A DNA stretch of 64,000 nucleotides from Capniomyces stellatus (Eukaryota > Kickxellomycota > Harpellomycetes > Harpellales > Legeriomycetaceae). The stretch covers positions 399,655 to 463,654 of the forward strand of contig LUVW01000006.1 in NCBI GenBank assembly GCA_001661515.1, given 5' to 3'. Position numbers and translations under genes: made by a program. Below are positions 34,553-47,341 of the stretch, piece by piece. How positions within the stretch are numbered: position 1 is the first letter of the stretch; each line of letters begins with the position of its first letter. Below the pieces are notes generated by a model. It was not told the DNA's origin, searched no databases, and saw nothing but the letters and a program-made list of their open reading frames with translations.

Positions 34553-36048
34553 TCTTTGAATATTGTTTTATTCTGTTGATTATTGATTGCTATTACCTAG
34601 AACAAAGCAACTACTAAAAAATAAAAATAAAGCAAAAACGACCTTGTTCAAATAATCTTGGGTATTTTTTTTATTTCAACAGTAAATATCGAGTTTTTTG
34701 TTACACCCCTAATTGAAAATAAGAAGAAAAAAACAAAAAACAAAAAACAAATAAACAAAAAAAATAACAAATAAACAAATAAATAAGTAAAAGTGCCAGC
34801 AAATACAGCCACTAATTCCTTGGATCTTAATCCTATGATTAATAACCACCCAGTTCACTTGACCCAAACTAACCAGATAAAAACCAAGCTATTTCGCCTG
34901 CTACTTTCTGCCTGCTTCTCCAAAAAGATAAAACAAAAAAGCAACAGAAAAATAAAGCAAAAATTGCATGCATAATTTTAAATATACCAATCAGACTATC
35001 GACTCGAGGACTACTATTTCTTTGCAAAGTCAACGAGTAATGTTCAAAAGATTCGCATCTTATTATTAATTTCAACTCGATTTTAGTTTGTGGTGATTTT
35101 TTTAAGACTTGAATCGATACAAAAATTAAAATGAACATCCATTGGCTATCGACTGGGTGTACTATTAGTGCCAGACCTCCCAATTACCGCGCTTTTGACG
35201 CTAGCTTGAGTTAAATAAAAGAAGCACACAAGGTTTGTCATTTACTTTTTATTGATATTGTCTTATCTTTTCGTTGTTTACTTCTTAATAACCACCTGTA
35301 TAGCCAAAGTAGCTATCATATAAAATACTAAAGCTGGATCATGAAAAAAATTGTTTTTTTTCTCGAAGTCTTTTTTTTTGCCTAGTTTAATACTCTGAAC
35401 ACTTGCATTTCGTCACTGCTAATTCAGTCATGTTAATAACCGACTACTCTGTTTTGCATTATTTGATATATTTTTAGACTGGTTTTATTTTGTGATCTGA
35501 AATAAAAGCTGTGATTTATAAAGGGCGTTGATTTATTTCAATGTTCTGGTTGCAAATAATGCAATATTATTTTAACGTAACATTAGTGTCCTTTTTCCGT
35601 AGTAATAAAAAAAAGTTGATTATTATTGGCTTGGTTTTAAACTCTGACACTTTTAGGTGAGTTTGGACTCAAATATACACCCAGATTTGTCGGAATATTA
35701 TTACGCCGTGTTACTGGTTGGCAACCTTTTTTTCCCCTAAAACCGATGACAAAAAAAGATCAATGTTCTTGGTACCTTGCAAAAAAAATACCATTATTAA
35801 ATAAAAAGTCTAAAGAAAAACGAAGCAACCTCGAATGGCAATGGAAAAGAAAGTGGATCATAAATCTACACAAGCTTCGAGAAATTTCAAGATGAGGAGT
35901 GAAATACTTTAAAAAGACGAGAAAAACACCGATCCATTTGCATTCACGAAATTTCGGAAACACTTAATAACCATGCCACCTTAAAGTAAAAAAAATACAC
36001 GCAACAGGCTTAAAAAGCTAAAAGAAACATGCAACAAGCTAAAAGAAA
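34553..36048. other. 1.5-kb intergenic region
   Basis: NMT promoter side, up to the tRNA gene. AT-rich, with an AAACAAAAAACAAAAAACAAATAAAC stretch near 34730-34780. No protein gene recognised. Confidence 0.5.
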
Positions 36049-36121
36049 CGCCCAATGTGGGGATCGAACCCACAACCTTGAGATTAAAAGTCTCACGCTC
36101 TACCAATTGAGCTAACCGGGC
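36049..36121 (-). tRNA. tRNA-Lys (anticodon UUU)
   Basis: On the minus strand the 73-nt sequence begins GCCCGGTTAGCTCAATTGG and ends GGTTCGATCCCCACATTGGGCG. The acceptor stem pairs GCCCGGT with ATTGGGC (two G-U pairs), the D arm is GCTC...GAGC, the anticodon arm is GAGAC-TTTTAAT-CTC with anticodon TTT, and the TpsiC arm is GTGGG-TTCGATC-CCCAC. No intron and no encoded CCA. A TTTCTTTT follows downstream as a likely Pol III terminator. Confidence 0.95.
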
Positions 36122-37166
36122 AGCTTGAAATTTTGAAATTTTGAGTACTCTCGAATGTTTGATCACCTGATATTTTAAAATATAACATTTGATGTGTTAT
36201 ACCTAGTAGAATTGACCTTATATTGATCTACTACTTTCATATGTTTGGACTTGTCATATTTATCAAATAAACCACTTGTAAAATAAACGACACTATTCAA
36301 CCCAATGTCACAAAACTAACTATTTGATTGAAAATATTAACTAAATATGCTGTAAGCTTGCGATTACTAGTAAAATAAACCATGTAAATAAATGAATAGT
36401 AATAAATAGAAAGATGTTTTGCCTTTTAAAGCTCTTAAATCTGCCTGTGGGTTCTGATACCTGAGGCGGTGGGTCCAACTCCTCTCACATAAACATTGTT
36501 GTTAACTTTGATTTAAATATGGTTTTGTTGAACATTCAGTTATAAATATATATTATTGTACATGTCTAATGGGGATGAAAGGACTAACTAAGAATATTGT
36601 CGATTATGTTCAATGACCAAAATTCAGATTATTTGTTTTGGTATTAAGGTGTTTTTATTAAATTAGAATGAACCCAATTGTTGGTATTAGTATAAATTAA
36701 ACACAAAATGCTAACAACAAAGTCTTTTACATAGCAGCAACTTTACACCAGGCTTAAATTAACTTACTTTCAATACAAGTTTTGTAATCTAATGTGATGT
36801 GGTGTGATATATTGTAATGTCGGCTATAGTTGGAAGTAGTGATGAAATATAACTAGAGCAAGCCGCCAACTTTTAAATCGAAATTGGTTGTCCAATTAAA
36901 ACGAAGTGGATTTACTCTGATCCAAAGTCATTAAACGAATCGAAAAGTAAAAAAACGAAAACGAAAATAAAAATAAAAATAAAATTTTTTCATTTTTAAT
37001 CCAAATGTTAAAAGAAAAATACAATTAAAACATGATTCTACAAGACCAGAGCTATTTATGGAGGTCAAATCAATTCTGCATTGGAAATCGGTCAATCTGT
37101 TTCAATTTAAAAAGAACTACAAGCACAATCCAGCCAAGTATTCTAGAAAGCCAATAGCGATTAATA
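36122..37166. other. intergenic region tRNA-Lys to LYAR
   Basis: No gene seen. AT-rich, with AAAACGAAAATAAAAATAAAAATAAAA near 36955. Confidence 0.5.
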
Positions 37167-38243
37167 ATGGTGTCATTTGGTAAGGATACGGAATTATCAT
37201 ACTACAAGCAGCGGTATTTGGGCTTTACTTTATTTATTTTGGTTTAGCTTAGTTTGGGAATTAATATTGTTGTTTTTAACTGTAAAATTGTAGTTTGCAA
37301 TTATTGCCAAGAAACTATCAAGAAGCCAAAGCTCGATGTACACAAACAGAGATGTAGATATGCAACCTATTCGTGCATCGATTGTGGGATTGACTTTCAA
37401 GGAAACTCATACAGAGAACACATATCCTGTGTAAGCGAAAACGAAAAGTACATGGGAAAGCTGTATAAACCGAAAAAGGTAAAAGCCGTGCTGGAGGATG
37501 TATATATAATTTTTAACAAAATACAGTGATGATTTGCTAAATTTAGAATCAATAGTAAAAATGGCCTTGAATATTATTCTTTTTTCGAGTAGGGCGAGAA
37601 TGCAAACAAAGCAAACAACCAGAATGACCAGAGCAACAAAAACAAGCAAAACAACAATACTAATAAACAGGCCAATGGTAACAACCAAGAAAATGCAAAG
37701 CCTGCTCAGAAAACCCTGAAAAAAGACACGACATTGGTATTGAAGGCGGAAACCACCAAGCCTAATCCGTTTGCAAAACCAGTAACAGGAGATATAGTTG
37801 CAGAACTGTCGGGCAAGCTTACTGAAATTAACACTAAAGCCAAAAATGAAATGAAGGAGCTAAATATGAACGAAGAGGGCGAACGATTAACTGATGTCAG
37901 CAGCGCGAATGGTGGCGATAAAGCATCAAATAAAAGATCTAGCGAGAGTGGAGATAGCAAGTCTAAAACAGCAAAGAAGCAAAAGATCGATTCGGCTGCA
38001 GAAACTGGGAAAGATGCTAATCCAAAGTCAGGTAAATCCGATTTAAGGAAGGAAATTAGAGATACAGTGAGTAAGTTGCTGTCAAAGAGTAAATCTGGAG
38101 TTTCGATTTCAGAGCTGAGGAAAAAAACTGCGAAAAAGCTGACAAAAGGCAAAAAGGACATCGACTCGAAAGCTATTGAGAAGGAGTTTGACCAGGCAAA
38201 AATTGAAGTTGACAAAGATAACAAGCTGGCTATTAGCTGGTAG
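37167..38243 (+). CDS. LYAR: LYAR-type nucleolar zinc-finger protein
   Basis: Homologue of cell growth-regulating nucleolar protein LYAR, involved in rRNA synthesis and processing. Exons 37167-37179 (13 bases), 37294-37478 and 37593-38243 encode 282 aa. The N-terminus MVSFVCNYCQETIKKPKLD continues with VHKQRCRYATYSCIDCGIDF, then YREHISC and GKLYKPKK, matching the two LYAR C2HC fingers almost residue for residue. An Asn/Gln/Lys-rich spacer is followed by a Ser/Lys-rich region with a likely nuclear signal (KSKTAKKQKID). The C-terminal RKKTAKKLTKGKKDIDSKA...FDQAKIEVDKDNKLAISW resembles the winged-helix-like C-terminal fold reported for LYAR relatives. The 13-base first exon (MVSF plus one base) is needed to supply the conserved start. 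Confidence 0.92.
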
Positions 38244-38597
38244 TTGTGTGCCACATGATTGTTGTTCCAGCGCTTTTATTTCTAAAATCATTGGTTTAAT
38301 TGGACTTGTAGAAACAGAATAAATAAATAAATAATAAAAATAACTTGAATAAATTCGAGACAGATTGGTGTAATTGCTAGCTTTGGCACAAGAAAGGTAA
38401 AGCTAAACAACACCAACTACCTAATAGAAAGTTTTGTAGTTAATGGCTATATTTATGGCCGAAAAGTAGCCATTAATAAAGAGTGCTTAGTTATAAATTA
38501 AACGCCAAGCAGTTAAGCAAAAATTTTAGAGCTGTAAACGCTAGGAAGGAAGAACGAAAAAAAAAAGCGCCAACCAATCGGGGGTGGACTAGCTTGG
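38244..38597. other. convergent 3' intergenic region
   Basis: Between the stops of LYAR and the Loa1-like gene. AAATAAATAAATAATAAAAATAA near 38320 is a plausible polyadenylation region. No gene. Confidence 0.5.
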
Positions 38598-40797
38598 TTA
38601 TTTTCGGGAGGTGTAGCCCTTGGATCGGTCGTTGAAGTACTTTAGAAACTCCAGCTTATCCAGAGCAGATAGCTTTGTCTGTCTTAGTCTGGAAGCTTTT
38701 AGCATGATATTGGAAACCTCAACATCAATGTCTATATAGCCTTCTTGCTGATCCGACTTGCTGGAATTACTGCCATTCCCACTTTTAGCAATTGGTTGTC
38801 CGTTATCACTAGGCTTTGGGCACTCGTCGTGGCCCACAACAGATACAACTAGGCTGTTAAATATCTACAAGACATCAGACAATGGTTGTGAGTATGCATC
38901 AGCCTGCAATGTAGACGGATTATTCAGTATAATTGAAAAAAATAGATAAAAAGGGTGGAAAAAGGGCGGTGATTCCTGCCAATCAACCCGTTGGTATTTC
39001 AAAACGACTTACTTGCGAACTCAGTCTGGCAAAATGGATTAGCGGGTTCCCAACCGAGTAGGCTGGCGAAAACGATTTAAACGGGTATCTAAAGTCCAAA
39101 GTATCCACAATTTAAAGCCAATCAGATATCTGCTTCTGATCATGCCAATACAATTTTAGTAATAAAAAAGGTACTAGCTGGTTGAGAAATAAACTATCTG
39201 AACGTTTTAAAACCTACTTTAAAGCATATACACTGATGCGAGACTTTTCGTCGATATTCTCTTCGTTACTGAAAATCGGAAGCTGTGCCAACAAGGCCTG
39301 TCCATTCGACGTGGTGTTCTAACAGGTACAAATCACAGAATCCAACGATTACTTGGGCAATATACGTTATCAATACTATTTCGAGAGATATAATAACAGC
39401 CACACAGCCTATAATGTGCTGATACGCATAACACTCACCTCTGTGAATACTACAACAGGCCCAAGATTATTTAGTCGCGCCTCGCTGGTTACTTGACTCA
39501 GGGAACAAGCCTCCTTTGCGTTCAAAAGGGCTGGTGGCGGAGTGCAAGATGCCAGTAAAGCTGAATACCCCGACAACGGCTTGACTCGAAGAGTGGCATT
39601 GTCGATTTGGACAAATACCGGATCAAATCTAAATCATGGTTCCCGCCACCACCACCCAAAAAAGAGTAATCAGTTGTTAAAAAATAAATAATACAATGTA
39701 GTCACAAATATCTACTGAAATTCCGACTGTTATATCAATAAATAAATAAAATCCGTCTTTAAAAATACCACAGCAACATCTCAATAAAAAATGTATATAT
39801 ATCGCAGTAACAATAAAAAATAAACAAGACTTTATTCTATTTTGCCAAAGCTAGAGGCGTAACCAAGTGCTAGATTGCTAATCCATTTTTTTTTTACCTA
39901 GAGATGAAATATACAATATCAATGTATGAGCAATGGTTCGATATTATTATATCTCCCGACTTTATAGAGTCTGTTTGTTTTTTGTCCTTTTCTCTCTTGA
40001 CTCCTCTAAAAAGATTCTTTCGTCTTTCTTCAATGGAGTAAAACCCCATCGAGATCATAATCAACCGCGCCCAAAGCTTTCGAAAAGCACGTTTAATTCC
40101 GTTCCTAATCGCGGCAGCCGGTATCTAAATTGCAGTATGTGTTTGTCAAAAACATTGTTACTGGCATTTTGGCTGTTGTAACACCTGTTTTATATTTTTA
40201 TTCACATCAGAGGCGGTATAAAAAAAGGGGGGAACAGCCTCTGGAAGTAAACATTGGCGAATGGCAAAGTGAAAATCAATCAATTAGGAACAACTTACCA
40301 AATAACAGATCGATTTTGTGGCACCATCCAAGATCAAAAAACTCAAAATCAAAGCAACCCTTAATGTTGCTATTATCGGCCCCAAAGTGAAGCTCTTTAA
40401 AATACCCAACACCAGCTCCATCCCACCGTTTTGCTGTTTAGGTGGCTAAAAATCAGCAGCGTTTTTTTTTCATACGCGAATTCAAGAGTTATAATGTTGT
40501 TTCCTTTACTGGAATTATTGTTAAAATGATTTCTACTTGGCACAGCTAAACAATAAGGTTTTGGGTTTCGGCTGTCAGTCTTTGTTCGAATGTCGTCTAA
40601 TGGTTAAAGTTGTAAATATGATATTGACTTACCACCAGCTGAATAAATGGCTGGATTCCTGTGCCAGCATCCTAAGATATCAATACGCTTAAATCAATTC
40701 CAAGTATAAAAAGCTCAACAAAAGTCCATTCCAAACGCGAAATTAAAAAAAAGGTGATAATAAATCCGCTTACCCTCCATTTAGAATACTTTTCCAT
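38598..40797 (-). CDS. LOA1: Loa1/Vps66-like lysophosphatidic acid acyltransferase (PlsC family)
   Basis: ER/lipid-droplet membrane acyltransferase of the PlsC fold. Eight exons (minus): 40797-40774, 40671-40633, 40445-40299, 40124-39898, 39628-39439, 39318-39218, 39088-39013 and 38864-38598, with phases all matching, give 356 aa (yeast Loa1 300). The start MEKYSKWR|DAGTGIQPF is the hallmark beginning of this family. A hydrophobic segment (GPIIATLRVALILSFLILD) precedes the catalytic motif NHCSYID (NHxSxxD). FTENTTSNGQALL corresponds to the EGTTSNG motif. The C-terminus LEFLKYFNDRSKGYTSRK matches the family's basic end. The two first exons are only 24 and 39 bases. It diverges from OST3. Confidence 0.88.
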
Positions 40798-41897
40798 CTC
40801 GTAAACCGGTATTTCAAGCTGCTAGTAAGTGTGTCTGTATAAAAATATGGGCCAAGCCTCGCAAAGTAGTTATTGGTACAGGCTACCAGTGGTTATCAGT
40901 TATTAGTTTCGAAAGCTGACTGGTTTAACTCTTGAAAAGTGGAATTTTAAAAAAGTAAATAAAAACAGTGAATTTTTTTTTTATCTAAAAAAGGGTTTTT
41001 ACCAGTTGAAGTGCAACTATTTTTTGCCAGTTGATGGTTACTTTATTTTCCGTAGGTTTTTGACCCAGAGCGTTTTAATAAATAAAACTTCAGGCCATAC
41101 CAATACTGACTTGCCCAATAGCTGAGTATTTTTAAATCAAAGTCAAAGTCGAATAGCTAAACAGCCAAGTAACTAAATAGCTAAATAGCTCGACAACCTA
41201 CACCTACTCTTTCTATCTATACTTGCTTTGGAGAGGATGTATTTACGCCAGGCTCATCAACTTGGTGGGTATTTCAAAATGCATAATGCATATTTGATGC
41301 GGAGATTTATCTCTTTCGACCTAAAAAATAGCTACCATTGTTCTGTTTTCATTTTTCAGGAGGAAACCTGACAAGTAAACAAAAACACTAAATTGGATTT
41401 AAATGGTGGAGTTGATATTTTAAACCTCTTGGATTGAGCAGCATTATAAACCAAGTATTCTTTAGTTGTTAATAGCACATTTTTAGATGTGGATCTAGCC
41501 CAATGGGCTGTTGTGGTTGATTTTTAGGCAAAGCGTAGAAAAGTTGGAATAATTTTAAACAACAAAGAAAACAAATCTTGATTATTCTAAAGCTGGAAAA
41601 TAGGAAAGCTACTAAGAGCCTCAAGTAGCCAAAAAAAAAACTCGCCTATAAAGTTCAAATTGATATAATTAAAATCAAAAACAAAAACAGTTTGCCTTCT
41701 CGTTATTACTGCTCGTCGCTCTTTATTCTACAAAAGCTGCTGCGAAAGATAACGTTTGTTTCTTTATTCGTTTAGATTTTTCCATTTTATTCATTTATAT
41801 TTTGCTGCTCTAACTATTTAGGCCACCCAGTTTCAAAGGCCCAAACATCAAAATACAGCAAATAGCCCCTTTGTGAATCCTCTAACCTATCGCAAAC
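40798..41897. other. divergent intergenic region LOA1 / OST3
   Basis: 1.1 kb with no recognised gene. It holds both promoters. CCAAGTAACTAAATAGCTAAATAGCT near 41165 is a short imperfect repeat. Confidence 0.5.
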
Positions 41898-43676
41898 ATG
41901 AATAAGCTTTTTAAAGTCCTGTTTGTTTTTCTGAATCTATTCGCCCTGGTCTCCTTGTCCAAGAAATCAGATGATGTTATACTCGAAGTTATTGACCAGC
42001 TTTCTAAAAAAAATCCAAACGGAATAGCCGATTTGAACGAGACCCAGTTTTTTAGTATTATTTCCAAGTACGATAGAGCCTTTTCCGTGATTGTATTGCT
42101 TACTGCGCTAGATGAGAAATTCGAATGTGATAAATGCATGTAAGTATAAGCAGAATCAAAAACAAAATCAAACGACTTGTCTTAGTAGCTGTTAAATCTG
42201 TACCCGTACTGATTTGTTTAAACTTTATGTCTGAAATAGTGAAGTCATGCCCTACTTTGAAGAAGTCTCGAGACACTACAAAAAGAACCCTTCTAAGAAC
42301 AAAATCATTTTTGCCATGGTTGATGCTGAAAGGGCTATTGATGTGTTTAGAAAAGTAAGAACTCGTTTATTATAGAGGTTATTCAGACTCTTATTTTCCT
42401 CACCAATCCTTCTCTTCTATTTTAGTTGGCCCCTTTAACTATGTTGATATTACTGCTGTGGGAATGTACTTAAGGAGTATAAATTATTCAAACAACATCG
42501 ACAACAAAACCAGGAATAAAAGTATTGGCAACAATCAACGAATGTAATTCTTATAACCAAATAGCTTCAAATCAGCCAGCCACCCAAGATTATTGTATTC
42601 CCTGATAACAGAAAAAACCCTGTTACAGATGGTAGTGACATCAAAGAAATTCCAATTGAGCAAATGTAAGTAGTCATATTTTAACAGTGCCCAGTTACTA
42701 ACCAGACAACAGTTTTTGTATGGAATTATCAAATTACTACACACTATAGCACGACAAATATGCGTAGATTATAACCATATAAGAGCCGGTGGCTGCCACC
42801 TTTACTAACGTGGGCTTTCCTTGATATCTTTAACTTACTCTACTCTTGCCTCTTCCATTTATAACAATAGAGCCTCAGGAGCAGATTTGGCAGAAATTCT
42901 TTCAACCGCCGTCGACTATAAAGTATGCTTAGTTTCTTACCTTTTGGCCACAGCGTGCTCCTATTTTGTATATAAAATTCAAGGTTTTAATCCAAAGTAT
43001 ACTCCGCTAACTTTGCCTAAATCGTTTTCTTTGATTGTGCTTTTAGTTTGGTGTCGATGTCAGCATAAATTACTTCAAGCTCATCAAGCCCATCTCCATC
43101 GTGGCTGTTTGCTTGTATTTGATCTACTATATGTATGTCAACATTAAGCGTTTTGGCAAACTTGTTTCGAGCATTTGTGCAGCCATGACCATGGTTTTCT
43201 GCGTCACAATGAACGCTGGGTACTCTTGGAACACAATCAAGAAGCCACAATACATGGGAAGATCTGGCAGTTTTATTTCAAGCAGATTTGCTTCTGGAAC
43301 CTCATCGCAGTTTGGAGTTGAAACTAACATCATGGCCTCTTTGTGTAAGTCAATTTTCTTTTGATTTTTGACTGTCGAATTGTTTAAAATCGATTGCTTT
43401 TTTTTCACTGTTTTTTACTTCCATATACGGCACATTTGTATTCACATTCCAAAAAAAAAAAATTCTCAATAAGTTGTGCTTGATAAATTATTAGATGGCG
43501 TTTCTGCGCTTTTGGTTATTTTCTTGGTCAAGAGAGCTCCTTCAATCAAGAACGACATTGTCCGTGACGTTGCTGTTGTTATCTGTGTTACAGCACTCAT
43601 TGTGGTTAATGGCTACATCTACCTATTCTTTTCAAAAAAGAACCAGTCTTATCCTTATAGAATTTTAGTCAACTGA
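41898..43676 (+). CDS. OST3: Oligosaccharyltransferase subunit Ost3/Ost6 (MAGT1/TUSC3 family)
   Basis: ER thiol-oxidoreductase subunit of the N-glycosylation complex. Exons 41898-42139, 42240-42354, 42565-42665, 42871-42922, 43047-43344 and 43495-43676 encode 329 aa (yeast 350). Signal peptide MNKLFKVLFVFLNLFALVSL, a luminal thioredoxin-like domain with CxxC motif C77-D-K-C80, then VMPYFEEVSRHY, FAMVDAERAIDVF and PPKIIVFPDN. Four membrane segments follow (SIVAVCLYLIYYMYV, SSICAAMTMVFCVTM, GVSALLVIFLV, VAVVICVTALIVVNGYIYLF), with GYSWNTIKKPQYMG between the second and third. The stretch 42425-42560 is intronic although it stays open in one frame. Later exons have higher GC at third codon positions. 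Confidence 0.92.
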
Positions 43677-45315
43677 TTTTCTTTCTCCAAATTGATTCCT
43701 GACTTTAGTTTATCTTATTTTCTATTTACTTTTACTGAAATCTACCAAATTCACACTACCATCTCCACGCCACCGCCTATTCTTGATTATTCCGCAGCTT
43801 ATTAACACACGATACACATCTGGAACTTGGCGATATATAATACTTTTCTTTCTTGATTTTGCTCTGTGGAAAACGCAGCGTTGATTAAGTTAGACGATAT
43901 CGTGCCAACATTCATTCAAGTGTCCCCAGACCTTCGTTGGAATTGTCCTGACATTTCAATAACTAGCCAGTGCCGAGTCGTTACACCTGCGTTGGCTTAT
44001 CCAATGGGGTTGCTTTGGCTTTTACCAGTGAGAGAAATAATAATAGCATAACTTAATTGGTCAAATTATGGCCAAGACGTGATTACCCTTCTTTCTAGCG
44101 AATTGATTCGGTATTGTCGATTAAACTATTCGATGAAATCTGAAATAATTTGAAACCAAACTGTTTATACCAAGAAAGAAAGAAAAAGAAGAAAAAAAGT
44201 GACTGTAACTCAAAACTTGCGAGTTCCAAAAAACAAACATAATAAACACCCAGTATTTAGTAGAATAATCTGTTGCAAATTTCAAAGAGCTTCTTTGCCT
44301 CAACTTCATGAGTAAGGTGTACTTTACCCATTAAGTGACAGCATTAATCGGTTTGTTTCTTTTTTGTATTTATATAGCTTTTATTCTGGTTCTCTTATTC
44401 ACGACCCTTTTTTTAGAAAACAGTTCTTTTTCATTTTGAAGTATAATAGGCTGTTCCCATGCCAGTTTGCTTTTAAAAGTGTTGCGAACTAAAGAAAAAA
44501 AAAGGGTTAAAGGGCAATCAAGGTTAAAGCTTTATAATATAACTAAGAACAAGCTGGTTTCTTACAGCAGCAAAAAATAAATACAATTTTTGGCGGGTTT
44601 TTTGTATTCAGTGGCTGCTTGTGTAAAATGGTCTTAGTCGTAAAGTGCTCCTTTTGGTTTACTTTGTGTTTTCTTTTTATTGTATGGCATTTTGTTCTAT
44701 TTGCTTGTTTATCTGCTTGCTTGTTTATACTGTGGCACTTTGTGTGCTATTATAAAACATGTCCATCGCCATCTTTGTAGGTGGGAAGAGCAAGATAACC
44801 TGTTTATGTCAAATTTGTCCATACGGTACTTTGTTAGCATGATAAAAGTTGAGCTTTTGTGACCTTTAGTTGGCCTCAAGCAGCTCACCCCGAATACTTT
44901 CCCAACTAATCAACAAAAACAAATTAGACCAGATCAAACTAGATCAAACGTGGGAGGGACACACAATGTTCAATTGCCCAGGCACTCCTTACAACGGTTA
45001 TTCTCTAGTACATTATAATGTTTAAACACCAAACTGGCCTGTTAATTCAACTCGTTGATTTAAGAAATAAGCTGAAAAATGAAACAAAAACAAAACGAAC
45101 TGTATTAAAGCAACTTTGCAAGTTACTAGACAAAATCAAGAAATAAACAAAAGCAAGGAATAAGCGAGTTGAATTTTGATCGTTCCCATCATTCTCAGTT
45201 TAAACTCAACATACTCTTTAAATAAATATATATAGTTTTATTGGAGTGGGTATATATTAGCGAAATAAAAAGCCACTACGCAAACACAAAGACAAAGATA
45301 AACAGCGATTTAAGA
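43677..45315. other. 1.6-kb intergenic region
   Basis: Between OST3 and TIP41. Short ORFs at 43866-44051 (61 aa, one hydrophobic run ALAYPMGLLWLLPV) and 44680-44862 show no family features. No gene is supported. Confidence 0.45.
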
Positions 45316-46930
45316 ATGGATGTTAACGACTGTGTACAAAGTATACACGACAAGGGTGTGACGGGAGTTAGGTACAAAGGTTGGGAAATCACTAGCTGCC
45401 ACAAACCAATACTAAAAAGCGACGAGATTGAAGGGTGGGTATAGGGTTGGACATTTTTCTACCAACCGCATTAATTGATGTTAATTGTGGTACTAGAGTT
45501 TCAGGTTTGGTGCAAATAAACAAACGTTTAATTCGGTGAAATAAGTCCCGTACCCAAGCTCGATGTTAAAACAAATTGATTTTTATTTATTTGAATATAG
45601 AATCTCTGAGGAGCTAGGGATCAATATTCCTGAAATGCTGTTTGGAAACAATTATTTTATGGCAGTGCATGAAGAAAGTAAATTCAGCGTCAGGCTGGAA
45701 GCCATCGATGCACTAAGGCTAGTTATGAAAGGCAAGGACGCAGAAAATAGCTTGAAAGTCAAGATCTCTGAAGGTTGGACCAAAGAAAGGTAAATTATGC
45801 TGGCGTAAATAATTGATTTTTCAAACAGAAAGTTAAAAGAGGGTCAAATTACCTGAAACTCCTACCAATATATCCTGCCCGCACCAATTTGTTGAGGGTA
45901 TGTTTTGCTGTTGGTGCCTGTATATAGCAGCTACTTTAAGAGCTTTGATATGTTGTTTTGGGTGGTTTTCTATAGCATCAAGAATCGAAGCGACATAACG
46001 ACTGTTGTAAACCCATTTGACTGGACATTTACGACGCCATATACAGGAACCTTCTTTAAACACTCATCGGTAGGACTTTTGGGTTTGGTTAACACTTAAT
46101 TTTAGCTTTGCTACCACTACTGCGTCTTTGTCTACTAATCCGGATTATATATTGATACATTGTGAAATATAGATTGACAAGACAGACGAGGGCATAGATT
46201 ATGAACAGCTAAAAGTGCGCGAGCCCATACTATATGTGGATGAGAATGTATTGTTTGAGGATGATCTTGGCGACAATGGAATATCGCAACTATCGTACAA
46301 AGTGGTAATACTCTATACGTTGATACAAACACATACAATTGCTAGCATAGTATCTAGGGTACAGGTTTGGCAACTGCCTTGAAAAAAATACTACAGAGTG
46401 TGCGGATTATATGTGCCGAGGCAAGTATAATGTGTACTAACGTGATGGTTGTCTGAATGAAAATAGCGAGTGATGCCATCTGGGTTTTTTGTGTTGATGA
46501 GATTTTTCCTTCGAGTGGATGGAGTGGCGTTTAGGATATGGGAAACACGTATGTACTACAACTTTGAAAGAAAAAAATTCAACCGAGAGATTTCCAGAAA
46601 ACAGGCAAGTTATGACGATGTAATTAAGGTAAGCAAACGATATTTGTATATATGTATTGATGTATATGGTCTCTCTCTCTCTCTGTGTGTGTGTGTGGTT
46701 GATTTGTAGTAATTAAACACTGTCGACACTTTTTAAGTTGTGTAAACCAAACAGTCGAATAAATATAATGTCCAAGTATTTGAATCTTTATTATTTTTTT
46801 TGATTGTTTGTAGAAAATAACTAGAGCTAACAAAGATGATGAGGATTTATCCATGGTGAACGATGTAGACTATGTGAACACTCTAATGCCGCCACCAATA
46901 GTGTTGGAAAACCACATTTTCAGCTTTTAA
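45316..46930 (+). CDS. TIP41: TIP41-like protein (TIPRL), PP2A/TOR pathway regulator
   Basis: Binds PP2A-type catalytic subunits and modulates TOR signalling. Exons 45316-45434, 45601-45789, 45976-46069, 46173-46304, 46467-46628 and 46814-46930 encode 270 aa, nearly equal to human TIPRL (272). Recognised blocks are GWEITSCHKPI, GINIPEMLFGNNY, WTKER, NPFDWTFTTPYTGTF, IDYEQLKVREPILYVDE, EDDLGDNGISQLSYKVRVMP, FFVLMRFFLRVDGVAFRIWE and RMYYNF. An in-frame extension upstream begins only with TTG, so the ATG at 45316 was used. The first donor is the unusual GTGGGT, chosen because phase and the following ISEELGINIPEM then agree. Confidence 0.94.
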
Positions 46931-47341
46931 GTTATGGGTCCATTAATATTTAATGACGAGTGCGGTACTCTGAACTTTTAAGCTTTGTGCCAAAAACTTG
47001 CTAAATAAGGTTTTGGCCACTACCACCTTCAAATTTGCTATTACTTTATATATACTTTCATTTTGGTTCTGTTTCTTCTTTGTTTTGTGTCCTTATAGTT
47101 TTTGTGGTTATAGAATAAATGTTAATCAAGAAGAAGAGGAAGAAAAAGAAGAAAAAGAAGAAAAAGGAAATCAGAAAGATAGGATTATGAATAGATCTGG
47201 TTTAGATGAAATATAGAATGAGTTAAATGCCAAAGTGGTTATAAGTGAAGGGAATTATAGCAAGTATGCCTAAATGGGGTTAATAAAATGGACCAAGGTA
47301 AAAATAAGACCAAGTGGATGGTGAATTATAACCGAGCTACT
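46931..47341. other. convergent 3' intergenic region
   Basis: Between TIP41 and the AP-1 mu gene. A short GAAGAAGAGGAAGAAAAAGAAG purine repeat lies near 47127-47165. No gene. Confidence 0.5.

Noticed and set aside
39898..40124. Suspected frameshift in the Loa1-like catalytic exon
   Set aside because: On re-reading the complement carefully, the exon is a single open frame from IPAAAIRNG through NHCSYID to the donor, with consistent phase.
42425..42560. Extra OST3 exon reading LAPLTMLILLLWECT
   Set aside because: It stops early, and the downstream exon (LQISQPPKIIVFPDN) supplies the conserved continuation in phase.
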